This document shows, piece after piece, positions 16,921-25,246 of a stretch of DNA of 64,000 bases. The notes under the pieces were generated by a model. It searched no databases, was not told where the DNA came from, and was given only the letters and a program-made list of their open reading frames with translations. The stretch's first letter is position 1. The number at the start of each line of letters is the position of its first letter. This DNA comes from Chloroflexus aurantiacus J-10-fl (lineage in GTDB: Bacteria > Chloroflexota > Chloroflexia > Chloroflexales > Chloroflexaceae). A program made the position numbers and the translations under genes. Location: the NCBI RefSeq assembly GCF_000018865.1, contig NC_010175.1, forward strand, positions 3,162,001-3,226,000, given 5' to 3'.

Positions 16921-18870
16921 CTACTCATCTTCTTCAATATAGCGTCCACTTCGGCGGCGCAACGTCGGTTGAGGCAGATCGATATCGTCCGTCGTCTCCT
17001 CTTCCTCCGTATCATCCCGATCAACCTGTGGCATGGTGAAGAGATAATCACCAGAGGCAGTGGGATCTGCCGCAATTGACGCATGACTATCGAGCAGGGC
17101 CTGCAGGAATGAGCGCGAAGCCGGGCGCAGAACATTGTATGCGACATAAATATCGGCGAATGAAACCCGATACACCGGCTGCTCGCGGGTTCCACCCCGC
17201 TCGCCCATCGTCTCGCAGACGTGCTCAAGGATCATCTCGGCCTTCCGCCGTTCACTCATTGGGAAAGCCTTCAGATTACGCAGCTTCCCATAGCGGTTCT
17301 GCGTTGGTAAGAGATCATCATCCACTGCGCAATAGAAGGTCAGGTTCGCAAAAGCAAACCGGTTCTTCTTCTCATCGAAGGTCAGCAGGCGCTCGGTTGT
17401 CTCACCGGCCTCTTCGTAGGTGATGTTAAAGACATTGACCGCATCGGTGCGGCTAATCGTGATCAGGGCACCGGGTACGAGATACTCACGGAAGAAGTCC
17501 TCAAGCCCTTGTAACCAGCCACCACGATTACCGGTGGGATAGCGCACTTCAACCAGGTAGTTACTGTAATGTTGCGGTGATTCAAACCGAAGGACCGCAG
17601 TACGCTGGTCAGGTAAGAGGGGAGCAGGTAAGAGCGTTGCCAATGCCGCATCGAGCGGGAGCAACCCATACTCCCATTCAAAGAAGGTTAGCAAACGAGT
17701 GACACTGCCGCTGGAGATGATCGACTCAGCGCTTTGATCGGCCAGACTATCATCGAAGCCCTCGATGAGATACGAGGTCAACTGCCCCATCTCAGCCGCT
17801 TTAACTCGCTTCGAGCCAATCGTTGGCAAGCCCTTCGTTGACCAGATGTTTGCACCCTCAACACCGACAAACTCAAAATCCTTCTCGCGTGACAGACGGT
17901 AATTCAGCGAGAAGCGAAACGTCTCGTAATCCGACTGGCGCGGATTGTGATAGTAGAGGTCGGCAATAATTTCGGTGTCGAGGAGCGGCTCGTTCCGTTC
18001 CAGAATATAGTCGCGAATCTTACGCAGATCGTTCTTCCCGAAGCCGATCAGACCCGACTCAGGGTAGTGTAGTCGCCCAAAGCTCACAATCCGACGCAGC
18101 GGGTCCTGTGCCAGGCGTTCGGCCAGAATCCGTTCGAGCGCTGGGCCATGCTCGGCAACGATCTCGGCGGGTGAACGACTGAGGTCGATGGTCAACCCAT
18201 CAACAGTCATAATGGTCGAATGCTCACCGGGAGTCGGCTCAGAAGCTACGACTGCCGGTTCTGCCGTGACTGCTGCCGCCTCGACCGGTTCGGCAGGTGT
18301 TGTCGGCGGCACTTCAACCGTTGCTGGTACTTCGCTCAGCGGCTGTGCCATTGTAGTTTCAGCAGCCGGTTGCTTAGGCATCACCACCGTCTCGGTCACT
18401 TCCACCGACGGTTTTTCGGCTGGTGGCGAGGGCATCTGCGCAGCGGCAAGCAGCCGTGCCTGCTCGATCCAGTAATCGGAAATATAGACCGGTTCATTCG
18501 TCGTAATCGCGGGTGGCGATGTCGAAACTACGACGCTCAAATCATCAACCGGCAATGGATGCTCAGGCTCATAGAGCCGTTGCTTAAATGTATGCGGATC
18601 GGTTGTATCACGGGGAATATAACGCCCCTGCCGCGAGGTGACATAGATCACCTGACCCTGCACCTCTTCGCGGGTGAAGCGTTCATCAGCCGCCAGTGCT
18701 GCTTCCAGCTCGGCCTGCACCTGAGCAGGATCGCGCTGCAGGCGCGTCGCAAAAAATTCAACCAGATTACTCAGGGTCTGGCGAATAGGAGCATCAACGG
18801 CGAAGAGGACACCCTGCGCGGTCATAAGCCGCCATACTTCATCGGCCAGCGTTCCTGTCGTGGCAGTCAT
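16921..18870 (-). CDS. large conserved-looking protein of unknown function
   Basis: 649 residues, no family recognised. Residues 1-125 look like a winged-helix-type domain (RLMTAQGVLFAVDAPIRQTL; ADERFTREEVQGQVIYVTS). Residues 140-240 are a low-complexity Pro/Ala/Val/Glu linker. Residues 240-600 are a second folded part that includes a helix-turn-helix-like stretch (LNYRLSREKDFEFVGVEG then IWSTKGLP) reminiscent of the HARE/RpoE-delta fold. The tail (610-649) is acidic then Arg-rich. No signal or membrane segment. The start overlaps the preceding 49-aa gene as ATGA. It may be a DNA- or RNA-binding regulator, but this is only a resemblance. Confidence 0.7.
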   Translation of the reverse strand: MTATTGTLADEVWRLMTAQGVLFAVDAPIRQTLSNLVEFFATRLQRDPAQVQAELEAALAADERFTREEVQGQVIYVTSRQGRYIPRDTTDPHTFKQRLYEPEHPLPVDDLSVVVSTSPPAITTNEPVYISDYWIEQARLLAAAQMPSPPAEKPSVEVTETVVMPKQPAAETTMAQPLSEVPATVEVPPTTPAEPVEAAAVTAEPAVVASEPTPGEHSTIMTVDGLTIDLSRSPAEIVAEHGPALERILAERLAQDPLRRIVSFGRLHYPESGLIGFGKNDLRKIRDYILERNEPLLDTEIIADLYYHNPRQSDYETFRFSLNYRLSREKDFEFVGVEGANIWSTKGLPTIGSKRVKAAEMGQLTSYLIEGFDDSLADQSAESIISSGSVTRLLTFFEWEYGLLPLDAALATLLPAPLLPDQRTAVLRFESPQHYSNYLVEVRYPTGNRGGWLQGLEDFFREYLVPGALITISRTDAVNVFNITYEEAGETTERLLTFDEKKNRFAFANLTFYCAVDDDLLPTQNRYGKLRNLKAFPMSERRKAEMILEHVCETMGERGGTREQPVYRVSFADIYVAYNVLRPASRSFLQALLDSHASIAADPTASGDYLFTMPQVDRDDTEEEETTDDIDLPQPTLRRRSGRYIEEDE

Positions 18871-19016
18871 TCACTCTCCTCCGTCACCAGCTTGCAAAGA
18901 ATTTCGAGATATTGCAGCAGCAGCTCGTGTACATCTTTGGGTTCACCACTCGCCCGTAACCATTGGAGTAAGCGATCAATGGCCGTCTCGCCAAACACAA
19001 TCGTCTTCGCGTCCAT
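18867..19016 (-). CDS. 49-aa protein translationally coupled to the 649-aa gene
   Basis: Short frame coding for 49 residues, beginning MDAKTIVFGETAIDRLLQWL and ending in an acidic helix. Mostly helical by appearance and not hydrophobic. Its TGA overlaps the next ATG as ATGA, and GGGGGA precedes its start (an ATG three bases earlier, at 19019, is an alternative). A good promoter sits about 90 bases upstream, making this the first gene of the operon. Function unknown; a binding partner of the 649-aa protein is plausible. Confidence 0.6.
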   Translation of the reverse strand: MDAKTIVFGETAIDRLLQWLRASGEPKDVHELLLQYLEILCKLVTEESE

Positions 19017-19107
19017 CATTCCCCCGTAATACATCATAGACAACAGGAAACAGAGAGGCGCAACTTGCCTCCCTGCTATCCGTAGGGTGTACGATATAGC
19101 TTATCCT

Positions 19108-19136
19108 ATTGTAGCATTGCTCAGCGCGATATGCAA
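19108..19136 (-). promoter_or_regulatory. promoter of the 49-aa to DHOD-like operon
   Basis: On the minus strand TTGCAT and TACAAT are separated by 17 bases, with transcription expected near 19101. It lies just past the stop of the ROK gene and would serve the seven tightly packed minus-strand genes down to 11711. Confidence 0.6.
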
Positions 19137-19145
19137 ATGGGAAGC

Positions 19146-20117
19146 TCAATCCGACAGGCTATCGAGTGCCATCGCGACAGCGCCAATTGCGACGCTATCG
19201 GGGCCAAGGATTGACGCTACCACCGGTACGGGACGGGCGAACTGTGGGGCGATGAAGTCGTTCACTCTGGTCGCAATCGCTTCCACGAAGCGATCACCAC
19301 CGATCCGCACAACGATTCCTCCCAGGACAACCATCTCTGGATCGAGCAGTGCAATCACTTGCGCAATCCGGGTGGCCATGAGATCAACGGTATGCTGTAC
19401 TACCTTGCGGGCAATCGGATGATCGCTAAAAATATCTTCCAGTCGATCCGCGGCAAGCCCTGCGGCGGCTGCCCGGCGGATTAATCCTCCTATCGAAACC
19501 AGCTCTTCCAGGGTCTCCGGGCGACCATCGCCATCCCAGCCGTGGGCAACCACTGCATGCCCGATTTCGCCGGCCATTGAGTGGGCGCCATGGTACAGGC
19601 GACCGTTCAGCACTGCGCCCCCGCCAACGCCACTGCTCAGGTGAAAGTAAAATAGATGCTGGCATCCTTTGCCGACACCAAAGGTTGCCTCTCCCAGGGC
19701 GATCAGATTCGCATCGTTGTCAATGAGCGTCACGGCATCAAACGCCTGCTCGAAACGCTCTTGCAAGGGGTAATTTTCCCACCCCGGTCGCCGTGGGGCC
19801 AGCCGTACCGTGCCATGGCGGAGGTCAACCGGGCCGCTAAAGCCTACGCCAACCCGTACCAGGCGCTCGACGGTAACACCTTCCTGCGCCATCAAATCTC
19901 GCGCCAGATCGATAACCCGGCGTACCGTTGTCTCTGGGTCTTCATGATCAATCGACTCGAGAGCGGCATTCTGGTAGGTGTGGTGCTGCAAGTCGACCAA
20001 TGCAGCTCGTAATCCGTAACTGCCCAGGTCGATCCCAAGGATGTAGCCTTGATTCCCAAGGACGCCCCAGAGGTTCTGCGTCAACCGTTCTCGAATAAGG
20101 GCAGGCAGATCTTTCAT
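19146..20117 (-). CDS. ROK-family protein (glucokinase/regulator fold) without the zinc motif
   Basis: 323 residues with the ASKHA sugar-kinase fold: phosphate-1 motif ILGIDLGSYGLRAALVDL near 28, GVGFSGPVD, the catalytic-region IDNDANLIALGEATFG near 128, GSGVGGG-type HLSSGVGGGAVLNG, and GEIGH. ROK proteins normally follow GEIGH with CxCGxxGCxE, which binds structural zinc. Here the stretch is AHGWDGDGRPETLEELVS with no Cys. The N-terminal 25 residues are too short for the winged helix of ROK repressors, so a kinase is likelier, but activity is uncertain. An extended -10 promoter overlaps the end of the lamin-tail gene upstream. Confidence 0.8.
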   Translation of the reverse strand: MKDLPALIRERLTQNLWGVLGNQGYILGIDLGSYGLRAALVDLQHHTYQNAALESIDHEDPETTVRRVIDLARDLMAQEGVTVERLVRVGVGFSGPVDLRHGTVRLAPRRPGWENYPLQERFEQAFDAVTLIDNDANLIALGEATFGVGKGCQHLFYFHLSSGVGGGAVLNGRLYHGAHSMAGEIGHAVVAHGWDGDGRPETLEELVSIGGLIRRAAAAGLAADRLEDIFSDHPIARKVVQHTVDLMATRIAQVIALLDPEMVVLGGIVVRIGGDRFVEAIATRVNDFIAPQFARPVPVVASILGPDSVAIGAVAMALDSLSD

Positions 20118-20168
20118 AGGGCTGTTCCTCTCTGCATTTCAGCGAATGGTCGGCACCGGTGTTGTGAG

Positions 20169-20174
20169 ATTATA
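20169..20174 (-). promoter_or_regulatory. extended -10 promoter of the ROK gene
   Basis: TGC-TATAAT on the minus strand, overlapping the stop codon of the preceding gene; no -35 match at 17 bases. Confidence 0.45.
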
Positions 20175-22644
20175 GCACATCATGTTCTCTGCGCGCAGTC
20201 CGTTGTGGTGTTGGTTCAGTAACAAAGAGCAGGAAGGAGATAACTCCCAATATTGCCGCTGCGATCCGTGACCACGACCAACCCGGTTGCGTACAGTCTT
20301 GACAGATATTTGCTTGCACAGTTGATGGTGTTGCGGTTGGCGAGGGAGCAGCAGTCACACTCAGGTAGCCGGGCTGCGGTGAACGGAGCGCTAACGAAGC
20401 CGGTCGTCGTTCGGTTGGTCGTAATCCTGGCGTTGTGATAACCGGCTGTGCGCTGTCGGTTGCGTCAGGCGCAACGACAGCAGATGCGCCGGCGTGTTCC
20501 CACTCCGTTGCTATTGGTACCATCAGCGGTTCGCGCTCGATAACCTGATCAACCGCTGCTGCAACGTAGGTAAAGGTGTCAATTGGTGTTCCCGCCGGAT
20601 CGTGCAATGTGACCGTGTCGCCACTGTTGTTGAGAAATGCACGAGTGATGGGTATGCGGAGTGTTGCCCCCGCTTCCAGGTGTAATCCTGATAGCAGGCG
20701 ACGCTGGCCATTGCTATCGCTGAAGAACCATCCTTCCAGGTTGACCGGTAGGGTGTGTTGTGTACTTAGCTCAATCCATTCGTTCTGCCCAACTGCGGGA
20801 GCCGGTAGCAGCGCACGAATCACGACTGACCCAACCGGCCATGGGGTCGGCGTGGCCGTTGGGATTGTGGTTGAGGTAAGGGTTGCAGTTGGGGTGCGGG
20901 TTGGTGTCGGGGTGCGCGTCACCGTCGGGGTGCGGGTTGGTGTCGGCGTGCGGGTTGGTGTCGGGGTGCGGGTTGGTGTCGGCGTGCGGGTTGGTGTCGG
21001 CGTGCGGGTTGGTGTCGGGGTGCGGGTTGGTGTCGGCGTGCGGGTTGGTGTCGGCGTGCGCGTGGCAGTGGGGTAACCGGTGGCGGTAGTGGTTGCGGTA
21101 TCGGTAATGATCGGGGCGTCTGGCTCTGTGATCACGTTTGGCGTGCCCGGTGTGGCCTGGGCGAGCGCCTGCCACTGCTCTGCTCCATCGCCCAGGCGGG
21201 CGTAGACGGTGCTCGCGGTCAGCGCAGGATAGTCAATCGCCTGACTCATTGCCATCGTTCCCCAGCCCAGACTCAACCGGGCGCCGCTGTCGGGCAGGGT
21301 GCCTTTGGCGAGAGGGAGCAGGAGGTGCGCACCGGCGGGGATGGTGGTGTCCGGTAGCTCGCGCACCACCCGACTACCACTACTGCTGATCCGCTCCAGC
21401 CACCATCCGGCCAGCGCGACCTCCCCCGGTCCGCGATTGTAGAGTTCGACCCATTCCTGATCACCGGTGGCGGCGATTTCGTTCAGCACGACCTGGTCAA
21501 AGGCGGCTGGTGGGGTGGCGGTAGGGGTGAGCGTTGCCGTCTCAGTGGCAGTGGGTATGCTGGTGGCAGTCGTGGTGGGAGATGGGGTGCTCGTTGGTTC
21601 CCCCAGCACATTTGCCGTGCCCGGTGTGGCCTGGGCGAGCGCCTGCCACTGCTCTGCGCCATCGCCCAGGCGGGCGTAGACGGTGCTCGCGATCAGCGCC
21701 GGGTAGTCAATCGCCTGACTCATTGCTATCGTTCCCCAGCCCAGACTCAGCCGGGCACCGCTGTCGGGCAGGGTGCCTTTGGCGAGGGGGAGCAGGAGGT
21801 GCGCGCCGGCGAGGAGGATGGTGTCCGGCAGTTCGCGCACGACCCGACTGCCGCTGCTGCCGATCCGCTCCAGCCACCATCCGGCCAGGTCGACCTCGTT
21901 CGGCCCGCGATTGTAGAGTTCGACCCACTCCTGATCACCGGCGGCGGCGATTTCGTTCAGCACTACCTGGTCGAAGGCGGCTGGTGGGGTGGCGGTGGGG
22001 GTGCCTGTGACAGTTGCCGTCGCGGTGGCAGTGGCCGTCGCCGAAGGGGTAGCCGTCTCAATCGCCGCGCTGGTGGTGGTGACGACGGTTGCCGCCGCTG
22101 TGATGGTTGTACTCGTCGCTGTGATCGGGTCGGGTGACACCGGCAAGCCGGTTGTCTCCGTTGTGGGTGAACTGGTGTGGGCCGGCAGTGGTGGTACACC
22201 GCTGTTCCACGCTCCCGGTGAGGGCGCACCGGTTTGCCAGGTGTCGCTGCCGTCTGGCTGACGGGCAATTGTCTGGTCACGACTGACGATGGTCAGCGGG
22301 CTTTGATCAACAATCTGACCTGACGTATCGCTCAACTGCGCCCGATCAGGATCGTTATTGTTGAGAATCGCGCTGGACAGGGTGATGACGAGGAGACTGC
22401 CACCTTCAATAACCACACCTGCACCAATGAGTGTGTGTGGGCCGCCGATGACCGCATCATCGATCCGCCAGCCGCTGAGATCGACCGGTAGCGAACCCGG
22501 ATTGTACAGCTCGACCCACTCCGGGCCAACTGCCGGATTGTGCATGACCTCATTGATGAGCACCTGCGGCGTCTGCGCTTCGATTGCTCGCCAGTTGTTG
22601 CCGATCACCAGCACGACGATCAAGCCAATGATAAACCAGCGCAC
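20170..22644 (-). CDS. secreted, membrane-anchored lamin-tail-domain (LTD) protein
   Basis: 824 residues from a GTG at 22644, chosen because CCGGAGGG precedes it and residues 1-25 then form a signal peptide. Four lamin-tail-like Ig domains are seen, each with the (V/I)LNE(I/V)...EWVELYN signature: [19 protein letters not shown], two near-identical LNEIAA(A/T)[12 protein letters not shown] copies, and a divergent [20 protein letters not shown]. Thr/Pro-rich linkers separate them, the longest a run of PTPTRT hexapeptides before the last domain. A C-terminal hydrophobic segment ([15 protein letters not shown]) plus basic tail anchors it. Likely a cell-surface adhesive or nuclease-associated protein; no enzyme motif. 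Confidence 0.82.
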   Translation of the reverse strand: MRWFIIGLIVVLVIGNNWRAIEAQTPQVLINEVMHNPAVGPEWVELYNPGSLPVDLSGWRIDDAVIGGPHTLIGAGVVIEGGSLLVITLSSAILNNNDPDRAQLSDTSGQIVDQSPLTIVSRDQTIARQPDGSDTWQTGAPSPGAWNSGVPPLPAHTSSPTTETTGLPVSPDPITATSTTITAAATVVTTTSAAIETATPSATATATATATVTGTPTATPPAAFDQVVLNEIAAAGDQEWVELYNRGPNEVDLAGWWLERIGSSGSRVVRELPDTILLAGAHLLLPLAKGTLPDSGARLSLGWGTIAMSQAIDYPALIASTVYARLGDGAEQWQALAQATPGTANVLGEPTSTPSPTTTATSIPTATETATLTPTATPPAAFDQVVLNEIAATGDQEWVELYNRGPGEVALAGWWLERISSSGSRVVRELPDTTIPAGAHLLLPLAKGTLPDSGARLSLGWGTMAMSQAIDYPALTASTVYARLGDGAEQWQALAQATPGTPNVITEPDAPIITDTATTTATGYPTATRTPTPTRTPTPTRTPTPTRTPTPTRTPTPTRTPTPTRTPTPTRTPTVTRTPTPTRTPTATLTSTTIPTATPTPWPVGSVVIRALLPAPAVGQNEWIELSTQHTLPVNLEGWFFSDSNGQRRLLSGLHLEAGATLRIPITRAFLNNSGDTVTLHDPAGTPIDTFTYVAAAVDQVIEREPLMVPIATEWEHAGASAVVAPDATDSAQPVITTPGLRPTERRPASLALRSPQPGYLSVTAAPSPTATPSTVQANICQDCTQPGWSWSRIAAAILGVISFLLFVTEPTPQRTARREHDVL
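20892..21065. repeat. 18-bp tandem repeats encoding Thr-Pro stalk
   Basis: About ten copies of GTGCGGGTTGGTGTCGGS (plus-strand view), in frame within the LTD gene and coding PTPTRT. One copy is diverged (GTCACC). Gain or loss of units would lengthen or shorten the stalk without a frameshift. Confidence 0.85.
21137..21985. repeat. 474-bp direct duplication of an LTD domain
   Basis: The stretch from 21137 to about 21510 recurs nearly unchanged from 21611 to about 21985, coding LTD domains 2 and 3. High DNA identity points to a recent intragenic duplication. Confidence 0.8.
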
Positions 22645-22691
22645 GGTTTCCCTCCGGTTGGTTTGCTTCCTACTATAGAAACCGTGCAAAC

Positions 22692-22709
22692 CCGCGAAAA
22701 GGTACGCGG
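22692..22709. terminator. A/T-flanked hairpin between nfi and LTD gene
   Basis: CCGCG and CGCGG enclose an 8-base loop, followed on the plus strand by seven T. Genes on both sides run minus, where the T-run is weak, so assignment is tentative. Confidence 0.35.
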
Positions 22710-22724
22710 TTTTTTTCGACTTTT

Positions 22725-23417
22725 TTACAACAGTGGCGGAGAATCTGAGGTGAGCGGTGCGTCGTCGTGCGAAGCCAGGCGATGGGCCAGGCGCGTCGGT
22801 TCGGGCAGGCGAAATCTGGTGGTACAGGCCATCACCAGATCGGGGGCGCGCTCAAGGCTGACTCGATGACCGGGAGAGATGAAGACCGGTCGGGCAGTAG
22901 CGCGGGTGCGTACCACCCATCCAATCAGATCATCGCCATCGTACAACGGACTGCGATCACCGCGTTCAGGCAAGGGTTCGGTAAATCGCCCGATCAGACG
23001 TTGCTTTGCGCAACCGATTGCCGGTAGATCGAGGAGCACACCGATATGACAGGCAATGCCGCACCGGCGCGGATGGGCAATGCCGTGACCATCGCAGATG
23101 ATCAGATCAGGCGTCGTCCGCAATTGTCTGATCGCAGCGATAATTGCCGGTGCCTCGCGAAAAGCAAGCAGACCGGGCACGTAGGGAAAGGTCACCGGTT
23201 GCCGCACCAATGCATAATCAACCGGTGCCAGATCGGGTAACCGCACAACCACAACCGCCGCCCGAATGAGCGTACCATCGGCTTCAAAACCGGCATCGAC
23301 CCCGGCAACGAGCTGTAATTCGCTGTAGTCGTCGTGCAAGCGTACACGGGCACGGAGTTCCTGCTGCTCGGCGATGGCTGCGGCGACTCGCTCATCACTG
23401 GTATCAATCGTCGGCAT
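22725..23417 (-). CDS. nfi: endonuclease V
   Basis: Cleaves DNA one base 3' of deaminated bases such as inosine. 230 residues from the ATG at 23417, overlapping the upstream stop by 14 bases; a much longer upstream reading would overlap the preceding gene and was rejected. Active-site pieces are all present: AGVDAGF (Asp), PYVPGLLAFREAPAI (Glu) and LIICDGHGIAHPRRCGIACH (Asp), followed by GCAKQRLIG. Length fits the family. Coupled to a sulfite-oxidase-fold gene without an obvious functional link. Confidence 0.92.
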   Translation of the reverse strand: MPTIDTSDERVAAAIAEQQELRARVRLHDDYSELQLVAGVDAGFEADGTLIRAAVVVVRLPDLAPVDYALVRQPVTFPYVPGLLAFREAPAIIAAIRQLRTTPDLIICDGHGIAHPRRCGIACHIGVLLDLPAIGCAKQRLIGRFTEPLPERGDRSPLYDGDDLIGWVVRTRATARPVFISPGHRVSLERAPDLVMACTTRFRLPEPTRLAHRLASHDDAPLTSDSPPLL

Positions 23418-24018
23418 ACCGTTCTTCACGCCAGGGATCAGCGTTGTTGTTGTAGCCGTAACGCTCCCAGAATCCCAGCCGATCATGGTCGAGAAATTCA
23501 ATCCCCCGCAGCCATTTGGCGCTCTTCCAGAAATACTTCTTTGGCACCAGTAGCCGCAGCGGATAGCCATGTTCTGGGGTCAGCTCCTGCCCCTCATATT
23601 TGTATGCCAGCATCACATCATCGTCAAGGAGGGCTTCAAGCGGTAGGTTTGCAGTATACCCCTGCTCACTATGCGCAATCACAAAGCGGGCCGATGGCTT
23701 CAGCGGTGGAATATGGCGGAGAAACTCGCGGAAGCTAACCCCTTCCCAGGTTGTATCGAGCTTGCTCCAGCGTGTTACACAATGAATATCGGTTTTGATG
23801 GTGGTGGTTGGCAAAGCGCGAAATTCGCGGAAGCTGAAGCGCACCGGTTCCGCTAATTCACCCCAACAGCGCAGATCCCACTGCTCCTCAACATTGGTAT
23901 ACTTAGGAACAGAACCGTAGTGCAATACTGGAAATTTCTCGGTAACATACTGGCCCGGCGGGACGCGATGACTCTGATCGGATTGAGCCTGGTCTTTCCG
24001 CTTGAAAGGGTTGAACAT
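23404..24018 (-). CDS. molybdopterin-dependent sulfite-oxidase-fold oxidoreductase
   Basis: 204-residue protein of the SO/YedY fold. The Mo-ligating Cys lies in IHCVTRWSKLDTTWEGVSF near residue 80. LPLEALLDDDVMLAY and HGYPLRLLVPKKYFWKSAKW complete the cofactor pocket. It lacks the signal peptide and dimer domain of true sulfite oxidases and the Tat signal of MsrP, so it is probably cytoplasmic. Substrate unknown. AAAGGAGGG precedes the ATG. It is divergent from the Rieske gene, sharing a 74-base gap, and overlaps nfi. Confidence 0.85.
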   Translation of the reverse strand: MFNPFKRKDQAQSDQSHRVPPGQYVTEKFPVLHYGSVPKYTNVEEQWDLRCWGELAEPVRFSFREFRALPTTTIKTDIHCVTRWSKLDTTWEGVSFREFLRHIPPLKPSARFVIAHSEQGYTANLPLEALLDDDVMLAYKYEGQELTPEHGYPLRLLVPKKYFWKSAKWLRGIEFLDHDRLGFWERYGYNNNADPWREERYADD

Positions 24019-24092
24019 TCGTCCCTCCTTTGAGACTATCGATAGGATTATCTTTTCAAACGGTATTATACCGCAAATGCACGGGGGTGAGT

Positions 24093-25208
24093 ATGACGAC
24101 CTTTGTTCGTGCTTCCATTGATCGCCCGGCCTACACCCTGCCCAGAGTCTGGTTTACCAGTCCTGACGTGTTTGCCCGCGAACAAGAGCGGATTTTTGCC
24201 ACTCAGTGGATGTGCGTTGGCAGGAGCGCCGACATTCCAGAAGCCGGGAGCTACTGTCTGATCGAAGTTGCCGGCGAGAGTCTGATCCTGCTCCGCAACC
24301 ACGATGGTCAAATCTACGCTCATTATAACGTCTGTCGTCACAGAGGTGCACGTCTCTGCACTGAGATGCAAGGTCGCTTTCACGAAACGATCATGTGCCC
24401 GTACCATGCCTGGACATATCGCCTCGACGGGACGCTTGCGGCTGCTCGTTATATGCAGGATGCGCCCGGCTTTCGGCGGGATGACTGGCCTCTCCTCAGT
24501 GCGGCGGTAGCTGAATGGGACGGTTTCATCTTTGTGTCGTTAGCTGACCAGCCACAACCATTCACAGAAGCGTTCGCACCGTTGATCGGCAAGTTTCAAG
24601 CCTGGGAGATGGCGCGCTTGCGGCGCGGTGCCCGCATTACTTACGAGGTGGCTGCGAACTGGAAGCTGATTGTGGCGAATTATTCTGAATGTTACCATTG
24701 TCCGCTGATTCATCCCGAACTGGTTGCTATCTCGCCCTGGCAAAGCGGACGGAATGATCTGACCAGTGGCCCATTTCTCGGCGGTTATATGGAACTTACC
24801 CACGAAAGTATGACTCTGAACGGACAGACCCGGCGACCGCCCCTGCCCAACCTGCCGGTCGAAGATCATAAACGTGTCTATTACTATTCTATCTTCCCCA
24901 ACCTGCTGCTGAGTCTGCATCCCGATTATATGATGGCGCATCGCCTGATCCCACGCCGACCCGATGCCACAACGATTATCTGCGAGTGGTATTTTGACCC
25001 TGATGTGATGGCTGCTTCCGACTTTGATCCCTCGGATGCAGTCGAGTTTTGGGATCGAACCAATCGCCAGGACTGGCACGTCTGTGAATTATCCCAGCAG
25101 GGCATCAGCTCGCGTGCTTATCGTCCTGGCCCCTATGCCCAATCGGAAGGGTTGCTTTGGCAATTTGACCAGGAATACCTGCGGGTGATGGGAGAGCAAA
25201 GCGCATGA
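24093..25208 (+). CDS. Rieske non-heme iron oxygenase, alpha subunit
   Basis: 371 residues from the ATG at 24093 after GGGGGTGAG. The N-terminal Rieske [2Fe-2S] site reads CRHRGARLC...CPYHAWTY (about residues 84-107, CxH and CxxH). The mononuclear iron site NYSECYHCPLIHPEL (about 197-211) gives the two His ligands. SRPBCC fold follows to the end. Resembles ring-hydroxylating or choline/carnitine-type monooxygenases. No reductase or beta subunit is adjacent; the next gene is a glycosyltransferase 38 bases on. Hydroxylation then glycosylation of a lipid, sterol-like or carotenoid compound is an attractive but unproved pairing. Confidence 0.88.
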   Translation: MTTFVRASIDRPAYTLPRVWFTSPDVFAREQERIFATQWMCVGRSADIPEAGSYCLIEVAGESLILLRNHDGQIYAHYNVCRHRGARLCTEMQGRFHETIMCPYHAWTYRLDGTLAAARYMQDAPGFRRDDWPLLSAAVAEWDGFIFVSLADQPQPFTEAFAPLIGKFQAWEMARLRRGARITYEVAANWKLIVANYSECYHCPLIHPELVAISPWQSGRNDLTSGPFLGGYMELTHESMTLNGQTRRPPLPNLPVEDHKRVYYYSIFPNLLLSLHPDYMMAHRLIPRRPDATTIICEWYFDPDVMAASDFDPSDAVEFWDRTNRQDWHVCELSQQGISSRAYRPGPYAQSEGLLWQFDQEYLRVMGEQSA

Positions 25209-25246
25209 TGGTGCAGGAATCGGGTATTGTTATCTAACGAGACAGT

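Noticed and set aside
18220-19029. Plus-strand frame of 269 codons over the 649-aa gene
   Set aside because: Cys/Arg-rich product with no domain; the minus-strand genes have coupled starts and a promoter.
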